From Mucilaginibacter_A sp050954285 (GTDB taxonomy: Bacteria > Bacteroidota > Bacteroidia > Sphingobacteriales > Sphingobacteriaceae), in assembly GCA_050954285.1 (NCBI GenBank), contig JBPBPL010000025.1:1-64000 (forward strand): a stretch of 64,000 nt of DNA. Reading direction: 5' to 3'. The notes under the pieces are model-generated. The model worked only from the letters and a program-made list of their open reading frames with translations. It did not search any database and was not told the DNA's origin. Positions within the stretch are counted from its first letter, which is position 1. Each line of letters starts with the position of its first letter. Of the stretch, positions 35,652-44,503 are shown piece after piece. Made by a program: the position numbers and the translations under genes.

Positions 35652-36596
35652 ATGCCGATTCAGTTTAACCCTATCAAATTATTTTCAGGTTCTGCAACCA
35701 TAGAGCTTTCTAAAAAAATTGCGGAAAATTATGGAAAAGAGTTGGGGAAAGTAACTTTATCACGTTTCAGTGATGGCGAATTTCAGCCTTATTTTAACGA
35801 ATCTGTGCGCGGATCAGATGTTTTTTTAATTCAGTCCACCAATCCGCCAACTGATAATTTAATGGAACTGCTGATGATGATTGATGCTGCACGCCGCGCA
35901 TCAGCGCATTATGTAACCGCAGTAATCCCGTATTTTGGTTTGGCGCGGCAGGATCGAAAAGACAAACCCCGCGTAGCAATCGGTGCCAAATTAGTTGCCA
36001 ATTTGTTAGTAGCAGCAGGAATTAACCGAATCATGACGATGGACTTGCACGCTTCCCAGATTCAGGGGTTTTTTGATATTCCGGTAGATCACCTGGATGC
36101 AGCCATCATTTTCGTGCCATATATTAAAAGTTTAGGTTTATCAAAATTAACTATTGCTTCGCCGGATATGGGCGGTTCTTATCGGGCCCGTACTTTTGCC
36201 AAATATTTTAATGCTGAAGTAGTAATTTGCGATAAGCAGCGCAAACGCGCCAACGAAATTGAATCGATGACGGTGATCGGCGATGTAACCGACCAAGATA
36301 TTGTGCTGATTGATGATATGTGCGATACGGCCAGAACTTTGGCTAAAGCTGCTGGCTTAATTATGGATCGCGGGGCGAGAAGTGTACGGGCAGTTTGTAC
36401 GCATCCGATTTTATCTGGTGATGCTTATAATACAATCGAAAAGTCAGCTTTAACAGAATTAATTGTAACCGATACTATCCCGTTGAAACAGCAAAGCAGC
36501 AAAATACATGTGCTCTCTGCAGCCAGGTTATTTGCCAGTGCGATTGCCAATGTAAATGAACATGGTTCAATCAGTCAGCTTTTTAATGTAGATTGA
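35652..36596 (+). CDS. prs: Ribose-phosphate pyrophosphokinase
   Basis: 314 residues, the standard length. Recognisable are FSDGEFQPYFNESVRGSDVF, the ATP-loop region ARQDRKDKPRVAIGAKL, the flexible DLHASQIQGFFDIPVDHL segment and the PRPP-binding loop VLIDDMCDTARTL. It makes PRPP from ribose-5-phosphate and ATP for nucleotide, histidine and tryptophan synthesis. It is followed after 86 bp by the ribosomal protein gene, an arrangement frequent in Bacteroidetes. Confidence 0.97.
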   Translation: MPIQFNPIKLFSGSATIELSKKIAENYGKELGKVTLSRFSDGEFQPYFNESVRGSDVFLIQSTNPPTDNLMELLMMIDAARRASAHYVTAVIPYFGLARQDRKDKPRVAIGAKLVANLLVAAGINRIMTMDLHASQIQGFFDIPVDHLDAAIIFVPYIKSLGLSKLTIASPDMGGSYRARTFAKYFNAEVVICDKQRKRANEIESMTVIGDVTDQDIVLIDDMCDTARTLAKAAGLIMDRGARSVRAVCTHPILSGDAYNTIEKSALTELIVTDTIPLKQQSSKIHVLSAARLFASAIANVNEHGSISQLFNVD

Positions 36597-36682
36597 GAGA
36601 AGCAATGTAAGCCGATAGTTAAAAGCCTCAGCATAAACAAAAAGAACAACAATTAATACAAACAATAAATAACAACAACACA

Positions 36683-37270
36683 ATGAAATCAATTGCTATT
36701 AGCGGTTCTCCAAGAGAGAACGTAGGGAAAAGAGACGCTAAAGAGCTGCGTTATGAAGGCAAAGTGCCTGCGGTTCTTTATGGTGGGGATACCCAAACCC
36801 ACTTTGCTGTGTCTGCAGCTGATTTGAAACCGGTAATTTACACACCAGAGGTTCATTTCATCGATTTAGAGGTTGCAGGTGTAAAAAGCCAGGCCATTAT
36901 TCAGGCTACACAATTTCACCCGGTTACAGATCAATTATTACACATCGATTTTTTATTGCTGAATGACAGCAAACCGATCACAATGGAAATTCCGGTATTA
37001 CTAACTGGTACTTCTCCAGGCGTAAAAACCGGTGGTAAACTGGTTCAAAAACTGCGTAAATTACGTGTAAAAGGTTTGCCGAAAGATCACCTGGATAACG
37101 TTGAAGTAAGCATCGAAACTCTGGAAGTTGGTAAATCTGTAAAAGTTAGCGAGATTAAATTGCCAAACCTAACGATCACCAATTCTGCGGAAGATACCAT
37201 TGTTTCTGTTACCACTTCACGCGCATTGCGTCAGGCAGAGCAGGAAGCAACAACTCCGGGTAAAAAATAA
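36683..37270 (+). CDS. rplY: 50S ribosomal protein L25/general stress protein Ctc
   Basis: 195 residues. The N-terminal L25 domain (about 1-95) has SIAISGSPRENVGKRDAKEL and VPAVLYGG. The C-terminal TL5/Ctc-type domain (about 100-180) includes GTSPGVKTGGKLVQKLRKLR and the conserved LPKDHLDNVEVSI. It binds 5S rRNA in the large subunit. The prs-rplY-pth order on one strand is a common bacterial arrangement and supports the call. Confidence 0.96.
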   Translation: MKSIAISGSPRENVGKRDAKELRYEGKVPAVLYGGDTQTHFAVSAADLKPVIYTPEVHFIDLEVAGVKSQAIIQATQFHPVTDQLLHIDFLLLNDSKPITMEIPVLLTGTSPGVKTGGKLVQKLRKLRVKGLPKDHLDNVEVSIETLEVGKSVKVSEIKLPNLTITNSAEDTIVSVTTSRALRQAEQEATTPGKK

Positions 37271-37273
37271 GCG

Positions 37274-37343
37274 ATACTTCTTTTATCATACAAAAACCTT
37301 CAGCATAAAAACTGAAGGTTTTTTTATGCCATAAAAACAGTAT
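37274..37343. repeat. Inverted pair of the dispersed 12-mer around a terminator
   Basis: A reverse TAAAAGAAGTAT form at 37274-37285 and a forward TAAAAACAGTAT at 37332-37343 flank the rplY terminator hairpin, so the two sister forms of the motif face each other. Confidence 0.75.
37292..37325 (+). terminator. Rho-independent terminator after rplY
   Basis: AACCTTCAG (37295-37303) pairs with CTGAAGGTT (37312-37320) around loop CATAAAAA, followed by a T tract. Confidence 0.9.
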
Positions 37344-37356
37344 TACCTTTGGAGAA

Positions 37357-37917
37357 ATGAAATACCTGATCGTTGGCCTCGGAAACATCGGCCCGGAATA
37401 TGCCGATACGCGCCATAACATTGGTTTTATGATTTTGGATGAACTGGCCCGGCAAGAATCATCGCAGTTTTTTAACCTGCGGCTGGCTTATTATACTGAA
37501 GTAAATTATAAATCGCGCACCTTACATCTCATCAAACCAACCACTTACATGAACTTAAGTGGAAAAGCACTGGCTTACTGGATGAAAGAATTAAAAATTC
37601 CAGTAGAGAACGTTTTGGTTTTGGTAGATGATTTAGCTTTGCCGTTAGGAACTTTACGGTTGAAACCAAAAGGCAGCGCTGCCGGGCACAATGGATTAAA
37701 ACACATCGAACTAACTTTGGGCAACAGCGATTATGCACGCCTGCGTTTCGGTATCAGCGATCATTTTCCAAAAGGCCGACAAGCAGATTATGTTTTAAGC
37801 GGATTTGACAAAGAGGAACAACTGGAATTGCCGGCGCTGATTGATCGATCCATCGAAATAATTAAAAGTTTTGCCACCATCGGCACGGAACTGACGATGA
37901 CAAAATTTAACCGGTAA
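37357..37917 (+). CDS. pth: Peptidyl-tRNA hydrolase
   Basis: 186 residues with the Pth signature YLIVGLGNIGPEYADTRHNI, giving catalytic Asn10 and His20; the acidic partner is Asp92 in VLVDDLALPLG, and GSAAGHNGLKHIE follows. It frees tRNA from stalled peptidyl-tRNAs in the cytosol. A -7-like TACCTTTG (37342-37349) ends only 7 bp before the ATG, overlapping the end of a dispersed 12-mer, so the transcript may have almost no leader. Its stop codon lies inside another 12-mer copy that also carries the next gene's ATG. Confidence 0.97.
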   Translation: MKYLIVGLGNIGPEYADTRHNIGFMILDELARQESSQFFNLRLAYYTEVNYKSRTLHLIKPTTYMNLSGKALAYWMKELKIPVENVLVLVDDLALPLGTLRLKPKGSAAGHNGLKHIELTLGNSDYARLRFGISDHFPKGRQADYVLSGFDKEEQLELPALIDRSIEIIKSFATIGTELTMTKFNR

Positions 37918-37926
37918 AAACAGTAT
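37915..37926 (+). repeat. Dispersed 12-mer, TAAAAACAGTAT form, spanning stop and start codons
   Basis: The copy begins with the TAA stop of pth (37915-37917), and its last bases AT plus the following G form the ATG of the pentapeptide gene at 37925. Confidence 0.8.
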
Positions 37927-38500
37927 GCAACCCGAAAACTTCCACGCAAACAAAACGTTTTCCGGTTTAAATTGTGCGGAGAAAACGTTGAAAGGAATTG
38001 AATTTGAAAGCTGCCACTTTAAACAAATCGATTTCAGCAATTGCAAAATGGAGAATTGTATTTTTTCGGATTGTATCCTGGAAGATTGCAATTTAAGTTT
38101 GGCACAACTAACTAATACTGGTTTAAGCAGCATTACATTTAAAAACTGCAAGTTGCTTGGGGTTGATTTTAGTAAGGTTCGGGATTTTGCTTTTGTCGTA
38201 ACTTTTGATACTTGTATTTTGGATTATGCTTCTTTTAGCAGGAAAAAACTGCGGAACACACATTTTAAAAAGTGCCGTTTGCAGGAAGCCAGTTTTATGG
38301 AAAGTGATTTAACAGGCGCCGTTTTTGCCAATTGTGATTTAACCCGAACTTATTTTAGCAACACTATTTTAGTTGAGGCAGATTTTACTTCAGCTTATAA
38401 CTTTTCCATTGATCCGGATCAGAATAAAATGAAGAAAGCCAGGTTTTCGGCTCATGGTTTGGCTGGTTTGCTGGAAAAATATCAGCTGCATATCTCATAA
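37925..38500 (+). CDS. Pentapeptide repeat protein
   Basis: 191 residues made of A(N/D)LxX-like pentads with strong phenylalanine and cysteine periodicity, such as CHFKQIDFSNCKMENCIFSD and EASFMESDLTGAVFANCDLT. These fold as a right-handed quadrilateral beta-helix; some members (Qnr, MfpA, McbG) protect DNA gyrase, but most have unknown function. No signal peptide, so cytosolic. It starts 7 bp after pth and is probably cotranscribed. A 12-mer copy lies inside at 38226-38237 (ASFS codons). Confidence 0.9.
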   Translation: MQPENFHANKTFSGLNCAEKTLKGIEFESCHFKQIDFSNCKMENCIFSDCILEDCNLSLAQLTNTGLSSITFKNCKLLGVDFSKVRDFAFVVTFDTCILDYASFSRKKLRNTHFKKCRLQEASFMESDLTGAVFANCDLTRTYFSNTILVEADFTSAYNFSIDPDQNKMKKARFSAHGLAGLLEKYQLHIS

Positions 38501-38508
38501 ATTTTATC

Positions 38509-38536
38509 AAAAAAAGGAGCAGAATTTCTGCTCCTT
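38509..38536. terminator. Hairpin terminator between converging genes
   Basis: AAGGAGCAGAA (38514-38524) pairs with TTCTGCTCCTT (38526-38536). On the minus strand it is followed by a T7 tract, so it serves best as terminator of the oxidoreductase gene; the plus-strand tail is weaker. Confidence 0.8.
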
Positions 38537-38599
38537 AAAAATATACCGGTAAAAACAGCAGGCATTTTTATTCCGGATTTTAACTCAATTTATTAAAAT

Positions 38600-39529
38600 C
38601 TAATCCGTTACCTTGATGGCAATTTTGCCGCGTGTATGTCCTTTTGCGCTTAATTCTTGCGCTTTTACAATTTCTTGTAATGGGAAAACCTGATCGATAA
38701 CCGGTTTTAGCTTGCCAGAATCAATTAAATCAGCCATCTGTTTTAACTGTTCTACATCAGATTGCGCCATGAAACGCATAATCTGGATATTTTTGGCTTT
38801 AAAAGGCTGTTCATCTTCCACGGCAACTGTAGTTATCAGTATGCCGCCTGGTTTAAGTACTTCTACTGATTTTTTCTGCGTATCACCGCCAATTGTGTCA
38901 AAAACAAAATCCAGATCTTTAAGTTCTTTTTCAAATTGTTGCTGCTGATAATCAATCACTTTATCGGCACCAAGTTCTTTTAAAAAAGCAATATTTTTCT
39001 CCGAAGAAGTAGCAATTACATAAGCACCTTTCCATTTGGCCAGCTGCACGGCAATGGTTCCTACACCGCCGGATGCGCCATGAATCAGGATTTTTTGGCC
39101 GGCTGCAGTTTTTCCATGATCAAAAATGCCTTGCCAGGCCGTTAAACCAGCCAGCGGGATGCTTGCGGCTTCGGTATGAGAAACAGAAGTGGGTTTTGCA
39201 GCAATTTCGTTTGCTTTTACAGCTACATACTCTGCATAAGTGCCGTTTCTGGTGATATCCGGCTTGCCGTAAACTTCTTGCCCAACCTTAAAATCTTTTA
39301 CTTCACTTCCTACTTCTTTAATTACACCAGAAAAATCCCAGCCTAATATCAGCGGAAATTTAAACGGAATTTGCTTCATGGCACCTTCACGCACTTTCCA
39401 ATCCACCGGATTAACGCTGGTTGCATAAATTTTAACCAGCACATCATCCGGGTTGATATTTGGCATTGGTGCCTCTTCATATTTTAATTCTTCTACCCCA
39501 CCAAACTGGTGAATTTGGATTGCTTTCAT
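38600..39529 (-). CDS. NADP-dependent medium-chain reductase (quinone oxidoreductase-like)
   Basis: 309 residues. The N-terminal GroES-like domain begins MKAIQIHQFGGVEELKYEEA; the Rossmann domain has GASGGVGTIAVQLAKWKGAY. The structural and catalytic zinc cysteines of alcohol dehydrogenases are absent, as in zeta-crystallin-like quinone or enone reductases. It probably reduces quinones or enones with NADPH in the cytosol. It is monocistronic and divergent from the peptidase-like gene at 39783. Confidence 0.88.
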   Translation of the reverse strand: MKAIQIHQFGGVEELKYEEAPMPNINPDDVLVKIYATSVNPVDWKVREGAMKQIPFKFPLILGWDFSGVIKEVGSEVKDFKVGQEVYGKPDITRNGTYAEYVAVKANEIAAKPTSVSHTEAASIPLAGLTAWQGIFDHGKTAAGQKILIHGASGGVGTIAVQLAKWKGAYVIATSSEKNIAFLKELGADKVIDYQQQQFEKELKDLDFVFDTIGGDTQKKSVEVLKPGGILITTVAVEDEQPFKAKNIQIMRFMAQSDVEQLKQMADLIDSGKLKPVIDQVFPLQEIVKAQELSAKGHTRGKIAIKVTD

Positions 39530-39648
39530 AAATGTTAAATTTTATCTTATCAACAAAAACCAACTTGGATTGATTGCCGATGAAAACATTAAACACAAAT
39601 TTTACACGATAAAAAAAATATTGATGCTGATTAATTGAACGTTGGATG

Positions 39649-39660
39649 ATACTTCTTTTA
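39649..39660 (-). repeat. Dispersed 12-mer, TAAAAGAAGTAT form
   Basis: Exact reverse copy followed by TCGACTAAAAATC, in the divergent intergenic region between the oxidoreductase and CocE-like genes. Confidence 0.75.
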
Positions 39661-39782
39661 TCGACTAAAAATCAGTGTAATCCATTTAATAATCTTTTTT
39701 AATCCCAAAACGAGCGCGTAACAAGTTGATTACTTTTCTGCTGTCGATATTTTTTTAAATTAGCAGTTCAAATTACTGCTCG

Positions 39783-41654
39783 ATGAAACGATTTTACCTT
39801 TTCTTGCTGCTAACCGGACTTTATTTGAGTTCTGCTTCTGCACAAAGCACTTATGCCAGCGAAAACTACACCAAAAAAGAAGTGTATATCACTATGCGCG
39901 ACGGCATCAAACTTTTCACGTCTGTTTATACGCCAAAAGATGCTTCTCCGAAGAAAAAATATCCGATGATTATGCAGCGCACCTGTTACAGCGTTGCGCC
40001 TTATGGAGCTGGTAAATTCCCGAGAAGTTTAGGCCCGTCAGAAACGATGATGAAGGAAGGCTATATTGTTGTTTATCAGGATGTTCGCGGCCGATACAAA
40101 AGCGAAGGAACGTGGACGAATATGACGCCGGTGATCGACAATAAAAAAAGCAAAACAGATGTAGATGAAGGTTCTGATACGTATGATACGATTGACTGGC
40201 TGGTAAAAAACACGCCCAATAACAATGGCAAAGTTGGCCAGTGGGGAATTTCTTATCCGGGATTTTATACTGCTGCCGGCATTTTGTCTAATCATCCGGC
40301 ATTGAAAGCTTCTTCTCCGCAGGCTCCGATTTCTGATTTCTTTTTTGATGATTTTCACCACAATGGTTCTTTGCTGGAATCTTACTTTTTTACCTATCCA
40401 GTGTTTGGTGTTCAAAAAACAAAAGCGGATACCACCGGAACTGCTTGGTACGCAAACCAGATGTTTAATCCGGGCACCAAAGATGGTTACCAGTTTTTGC
40501 TGGATCTGGGTCCGTTGAGTAATGCAGATAAATACTATAAGAACAATTTTTTCTGGCAGGAAACCATCAATCACCCAAACTATGATGAGTTTTGGCAAAA
40601 ACGCGGCTTGACAAAACATTTCAGCAAAGTAAAACCTGCGGTGATGTTTGTAGGCGGTTGGTTTGATGCGGAAGATCTTTCCGGACCGTTGGATATGTTT
40701 AAAAAGATCCATAAAACTGATCCAAATGCTTATAATACGATTGTAATGGGACCGTTTGGACATGGCCGCTGGTCGCGCGAAACTGGACATACATTTCATT
40801 CCAATGTTTATTTTGGTGATAGCATTGCAACTTTTTATCAAAAAAATATTGAAGCCAAATTTTTCAATCACTTTTTAAAAGGCAACGGCGATAAAAACTC
40901 TGGTTTACCAGAAGCTTATATGTACAATACCGGCAAAAAAGAGTGGGAAACTTTTACGCAATGGCCTGCTACAAACGCTACACATCAAAAATTATATTTA
41001 AGTGCTGATGGCAAAATCAGCATGACTGCTCCTGCTTCAACCGGCTCGATGTCTTACGTAAGTGATCCTGCAAAACCCGTTCCTTATACCGAAGATAACA
41101 GCACCACGATGGGTTTTACGCCTCATAATTACATGAGTGAAGATCAGCGCTTTGCAGGCCGCCGTCCGGATGTTTTGGTTTATCAAACCGATGTTTTGCA
41201 GGATGATATGACTTTGGGTGGCGAGATTTTATCTCACCTGAAAATTGCTTCTACCGGAACTGATGCCGATTTTATTGTGAAACTGATTGACGTTTATCCG
41301 GCCGATGAACCGAACAATCCAAATCAGCCAAATAAAACTGTATTGATGAGTAATTACGAGCAAATGGTACGGTCAGAAGTAATGCCGGCACGCTTCCGCC
41401 ACAGCTTTGAAAAACCGGAAGCTTTGGTAGCCAATCAAAAAACCGATGTAAATGTGCGTTTGCAGGATGTGCTGCACACCTTCAAAAAAGGCCATCACTT
41501 AATGATTCAGGTTCAAAGTACGGCTTTCCCACTGTTTGCCCGCAATCCGCAGAAGTTTGTGGATAACCCATATAAAGCTGTAGAAAGCGATTATATTAAA
41601 GCAACCGAAACTGTTTTTAACGATAGTTTTATTGATGTGGAGGTGTTGAAGTAA
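39783..41654 (+). CDS. CocE/NonD family (peptidase S15-like) secreted hydrolase
   Basis: 623 residues with a signal peptide cleaved near SSASAQS. The alpha/beta-hydrolase domain carries the nucleophile elbow GQWGISYPGF (Ser157), and the C-terminal beta-sandwich is the X-Pro dipeptidyl-peptidase C-terminal type (QDDMTLGGEILSHLKIAST). Relatives are alpha-amino-acid ester hydrolases, glutaryl-7-ACA acylases and cocaine esterase; X-Pro peptidase activity is also possible. Periplasmic or secreted. Its stop overlaps the ATG of the M1 peptidase by one base (TAATG), indicating coupled translation and perhaps joint peptide breakdown. Confidence 0.88.
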   Translation: MKRFYLFLLLTGLYLSSASAQSTYASENYTKKEVYITMRDGIKLFTSVYTPKDASPKKKYPMIMQRTCYSVAPYGAGKFPRSLGPSETMMKEGYIVVYQDVRGRYKSEGTWTNMTPVIDNKKSKTDVDEGSDTYDTIDWLVKNTPNNNGKVGQWGISYPGFYTAAGILSNHPALKASSPQAPISDFFFDDFHHNGSLLESYFFTYPVFGVQKTKADTTGTAWYANQMFNPGTKDGYQFLLDLGPLSNADKYYKNNFFWQETINHPNYDEFWQKRGLTKHFSKVKPAVMFVGGWFDAEDLSGPLDMFKKIHKTDPNAYNTIVMGPFGHGRWSRETGHTFHSNVYFGDSIATFYQKNIEAKFFNHFLKGNGDKNSGLPEAYMYNTGKKEWETFTQWPATNATHQKLYLSADGKISMTAPASTGSMSYVSDPAKPVPYTEDNSTTMGFTPHNYMSEDQRFAGRRPDVLVYQTDVLQDDMTLGGEILSHLKIASTGTDADFIVKLIDVYPADEPNNPNQPNKTVLMSNYEQMVRSEVMPARFRHSFEKPEALVANQKTDVNVRLQDVLHTFKKGHHLMIQVQSTAFPLFARNPQKFVDNPYKAVESDYIKATETVFNDSFIDVEVLK

Positions 41655-43309
41655 TGATCAGGAAGCTTCTTTTATCTATGTTTTTTTGGTGTCTGATTGT
41701 TTATAGTCAGGCACAATTGCTTCAACCCAAAACAAAATTTACCCATGCTGATACGTTACGCGGCATGTTAACACCGTTGCGAACCTGTTACGATATCAAC
41801 TATTATCATTTGGATGTGAAGGTTGATATCGACCAGAAATTCATTAGTGGCAGTAACGAGTTTCGGTTTACGGCTACGCAGGATTTTAAAAAACTGCAGT
41901 TTGATCTATTCGCTAATTTAAAGATTGAAAAAGTAGTTTTCCATGGTAAAAATTTAACCTATTTGCGTGACGGCAATGCTGTTTTTCTCAATTTCCCAAA
42001 CCCTGTAAAAAAGGGTGTAAAAGAAGCATTCACTGTCTATTATTCCGGTAATCCAATCATTGCCAAGCGAGCACCCTGGGATGGCGGTTTTGTTTTTACC
42101 AAAGATAGTGAAGGTAAACCATGGGTTGCCACAGCGTGCCAGGGTTTGGGTGCCAGTGTTTGGTGGCCAACGAAAGATCACCAATCCGACGAGGTGGATA
42201 GTATGCTCATCAGTATCAGCGTACCAAAAGGTTTGAAGGATGCTTCCAACGGAAGACTAAGAAAAGTAACGGAATTAGCAGATGGTTATACGCGCTTTGA
42301 CTGGGCGGTAGTTAACCCGATCAACAACTACGATGTGGAAGCCAACATAGGCAATTACGTGCATTTTGATGATGTTTTTAATGGTGAAAAAGGCAAACTA
42401 ACTTTGGGTTTTTGGGTGCTGCAACAAGATTTAGACAAAGCCAAAAAGCAATTCGGTGCTAATGTAAAACCAATGCTTACTGCTTTTGAACACTGGTTTG
42501 GCCCCTACCCTTTTTATGAGGATGGCTACAAATTGATTGAAGCACCGCATTTAGGCATGGAGCATCAAAGCGGCGTGGCCTACGGCAATCATTTTCAGAA
42601 TGGTTATTTGGGGCGAGACTTATCCGGCACGGGCTGGGGTTTAAAATGGGATTTTATTATTGTACATGAGAGCGGCCACGAATGGTTCGGCAACAATATT
42701 ACGTCTAAAGATCTGGCGGATATGTGGATTCACGAAGGCTTTACCAATTACTCCGAATCGCTGTTTGTAGAACAGCAATATGGCAAGCAAGCAGGATTAG
42801 AATATACGCACGGCAACCGCCGCTCTATTCAAAACGATGCGCCGATTATTGCCCAGTATAACGTAAACAAGGAAGGTTCTGGTGATATGTATCCGAAAGG
42901 TGGAAATATGCTGAACATGATTCGAACCATCATCAACAATGATGAAAAATGGCGGGAGATTTTGCGCGGACTGAACAAAACTTTCTATCATCAAACGGTA
43001 ACTTACGATGATATTGTAGGATATATTAATCAGCAATCCGGCATTAATTTCAGTTCGGTTTTTGATCAGTACCTGCATTATAAAAACATCCCGGTTTTAG
43101 AATTCCGCTTTCAGGATAAACAGCTTTTGGGTAGATGGATTTCTGATGTAAACGGTTTTTCTATGCCGGCCCGGATTCGGATCAAAGGCGGCGAATACCA
43201 GTTTTTCAATCTCGGTACTTCTTTTAGCCCCATAAATTTGCCAACAGCCACAAAAGATAACCTTGAAACGGATACTTTTAACTACTATATTGGAGTTTTG
43301 ATCGATTAA
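41654..43309 (+). CDS. M1 family metallopeptidase (aminopeptidase N-like), secreted
   Basis: 551 residues with a signal peptide (RKLLLSMFFWCLIVYSQA). The GxMEN-like substrate motif reads GMEHQ (301-305), the zinc site is HESGH (338-342) with the third ligand Glu361 in WIHEGFTNYSE. It lacks the long C-terminal ERAP-like domain of full aminopeptidase N, as usual for short Bacteroidetes M1 proteins. It should cleave N-terminal residues from peptides in the periplasm. Three copies or near copies of the dispersed 12-mer fall inside (41663, 42018, 43215). Confidence 0.92.
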   Translation: MIRKLLLSMFFWCLIVYSQAQLLQPKTKFTHADTLRGMLTPLRTCYDINYYHLDVKVDIDQKFISGSNEFRFTATQDFKKLQFDLFANLKIEKVVFHGKNLTYLRDGNAVFLNFPNPVKKGVKEAFTVYYSGNPIIAKRAPWDGGFVFTKDSEGKPWVATACQGLGASVWWPTKDHQSDEVDSMLISISVPKGLKDASNGRLRKVTELADGYTRFDWAVVNPINNYDVEANIGNYVHFDDVFNGEKGKLTLGFWVLQQDLDKAKKQFGANVKPMLTAFEHWFGPYPFYEDGYKLIEAPHLGMEHQSGVAYGNHFQNGYLGRDLSGTGWGLKWDFIIVHESGHEWFGNNITSKDLADMWIHEGFTNYSESLFVEQQYGKQAGLEYTHGNRRSIQNDAPIIAQYNVNKEGSGDMYPKGGNMLNMIRTIINNDEKWREILRGLNKTFYHQTVTYDDIVGYINQQSGINFSSVFDQYLHYKNIPVLEFRFQDKQLLGRWISDVNGFSMPARIRIKGGEYQFFNLGTSFSPINLPTATKDNLETDTFNYYIGVLID

Positions 43310-43366
43310 TTTCTATTTTGCTGTAACTAATTGCTTCAAATCAGCATCTTATCAAAAAACTAAACT

Positions 43367-44101
43367 ATGAAACCAATTAGTAATTTCTTTTTAATGGCCT
43401 TGCTGCTCACAGCTTTTGGCATCTTTACATTTGCAAAAGTAGTTCGTCCCGCAGCCAATGTTGCTATGGAAACGCAGGACCGCAAAGTCTCTGGTTTTCA
43501 CGCTGTTTCCTCTTCCGGTTCTTTTGATGTTGTGTTGAAACAGGGCAACACAGAAGCTGTAAAAGTAGAAGCAGATGCAGAAGTGATTAACGAAATTGTA
43601 ACCGAAGTTAAAGGCGGCACGTTGCAAATCCATTCTAAAAACACGCACAATTGGGGCAATTTCTGGAACAATCGGCACATTAAAATTTATGTGATTGCTA
43701 AAGATTTAAATAGTATTAGCTTAAGTGGTTCTGGCGATTTTAGGATCGAAGATCAATTCAATGCCAAAGATTTGGAATTAAGAATCAGCGGATCAGGTGA
43801 TTTTAATGGAGCAATTAATGTAAAAACGGTTGCTGTATCCATTTCTGGTTCCGGCGATTTTAAACTTTCTGGCAAAGCAGAAGAATCTACCGTTGGAATT
43901 TCTGGTTCAGGCGATTTTAATGCAGAAAACTTAATGACCAGATCTACTGCCATCCGCGTTTCCGGCTCCGGTAATGCCAATGTTTATGCCAGCGAAAAGT
44001 TAGATGCTACCGTTAATGGTTCTGGCGATGTACATTATGGAGGCCACCCAAAAAGTGTTTCAAAAGCTGCACACGGTTCTGGCGACATTTCCGGATCTTA
44101 G
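43367..44101 (+). CDS. Head-GIN domain protein (DUF2807)
   Basis: 244 residues with an N-terminal signal or anchor segment. The body is a DUF2807 beta-helix with the recurring turn (S)GSGD(F): LSLSGSGDFRIE, ISGSGDFNGA, ISGSGDFKLSG, ISGSGDFNAEN, VSGSGNANV, VNGSGDVHYGG, AHGSGDISGS, spaced about 15-22 residues apart. It starts with the usual KVSGFHAVSSSGSFDVVLKQ. These proteins are exported, with no known enzymatic role. It is monocistronic with its own terminator. Confidence 0.9.
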   Translation: MKPISNFFLMALLLTAFGIFTFAKVVRPAANVAMETQDRKVSGFHAVSSSGSFDVVLKQGNTEAVKVEADAEVINEIVTEVKGGTLQIHSKNTHNWGNFWNNRHIKIYVIAKDLNSISLSGSGDFRIEDQFNAKDLELRISGSGDFNGAINVKTVAVSISGSGDFKLSGKAEESTVGISGSGDFNAENLMTRSTAIRVSGSGNANVYASEKLDATVNGSGDVHYGGHPKSVSKAAHGSGDISGS

Positions 44102-44126
44102 TTAAGATACTGTGTTTTTACCGAAT

Positions 44127-44161
44127 AAAAAAAGCGATGACTTAAAATCATCGCTTTTTTT
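44127..44161 (+). terminator. Rho-independent terminator
   Basis: AGCGATGA pairs with TCATCGCT around loop CTTAAAA, with A7 before and T7 after, 25 bp downstream of the head-GIN gene. Confidence 0.92.
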
Positions 44162-44503
44162 GTGGAAAATGTTTATTAAAAATAACTTATAAACAAGTAA
44201 GAAGTAACCCAAAAATAACCAGAACAAGTGCTTGTTTAAAAGATCATGCTGATTTGACTTTTCCACAATCACGTCTTATTACACATTCTGTAGAAATTAT
44301 TTTCCTTCCAAACAAAACCAATCATATACTTATTATTAACGAACAATTAATTAGAGATTAATTATTGAAGGTAATATGAAATTTTGCAGGTAAGAAAATA
44401 GCACAAGCCCTCCTAAATAAATAATAAATTTATAGGGATAAAAGAAGCATCGGATTTTACCTGCAGTTTGATTTCAATTTTTCATCAATAATCAACACAA
44501 AAA
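44162..44503. other. Intergenic region upstream of the alpha/beta hydrolase gene
   Basis: About 340 bp of AT-rich sequence with no gene. It contains one exact dispersed 12-mer at 44439-44450 preceded by TTTATAGGGA. No clear promoter pair is recognised. Confidence 0.45.
44439..44450 (+). repeat. Dispersed 12-mer, TAAAAGAAGCAT form
   Basis: Exact forward copy followed by CGG, 54 bp upstream of the alpha/beta hydrolase ATG. Confidence 0.75.

Noticed and set aside
40038..40871. 277-codon minus-strand open frame
   Set aside because: Shadow of the CocE-like hydrolase gene, with no signal peptide or family motif of its own.
43720..44090. Repeated SGSGD codons as a DNA tandem repeat
   Set aside because: Spacing and codons vary; it is the normal turn repeat of the DUF2807 beta-helix.
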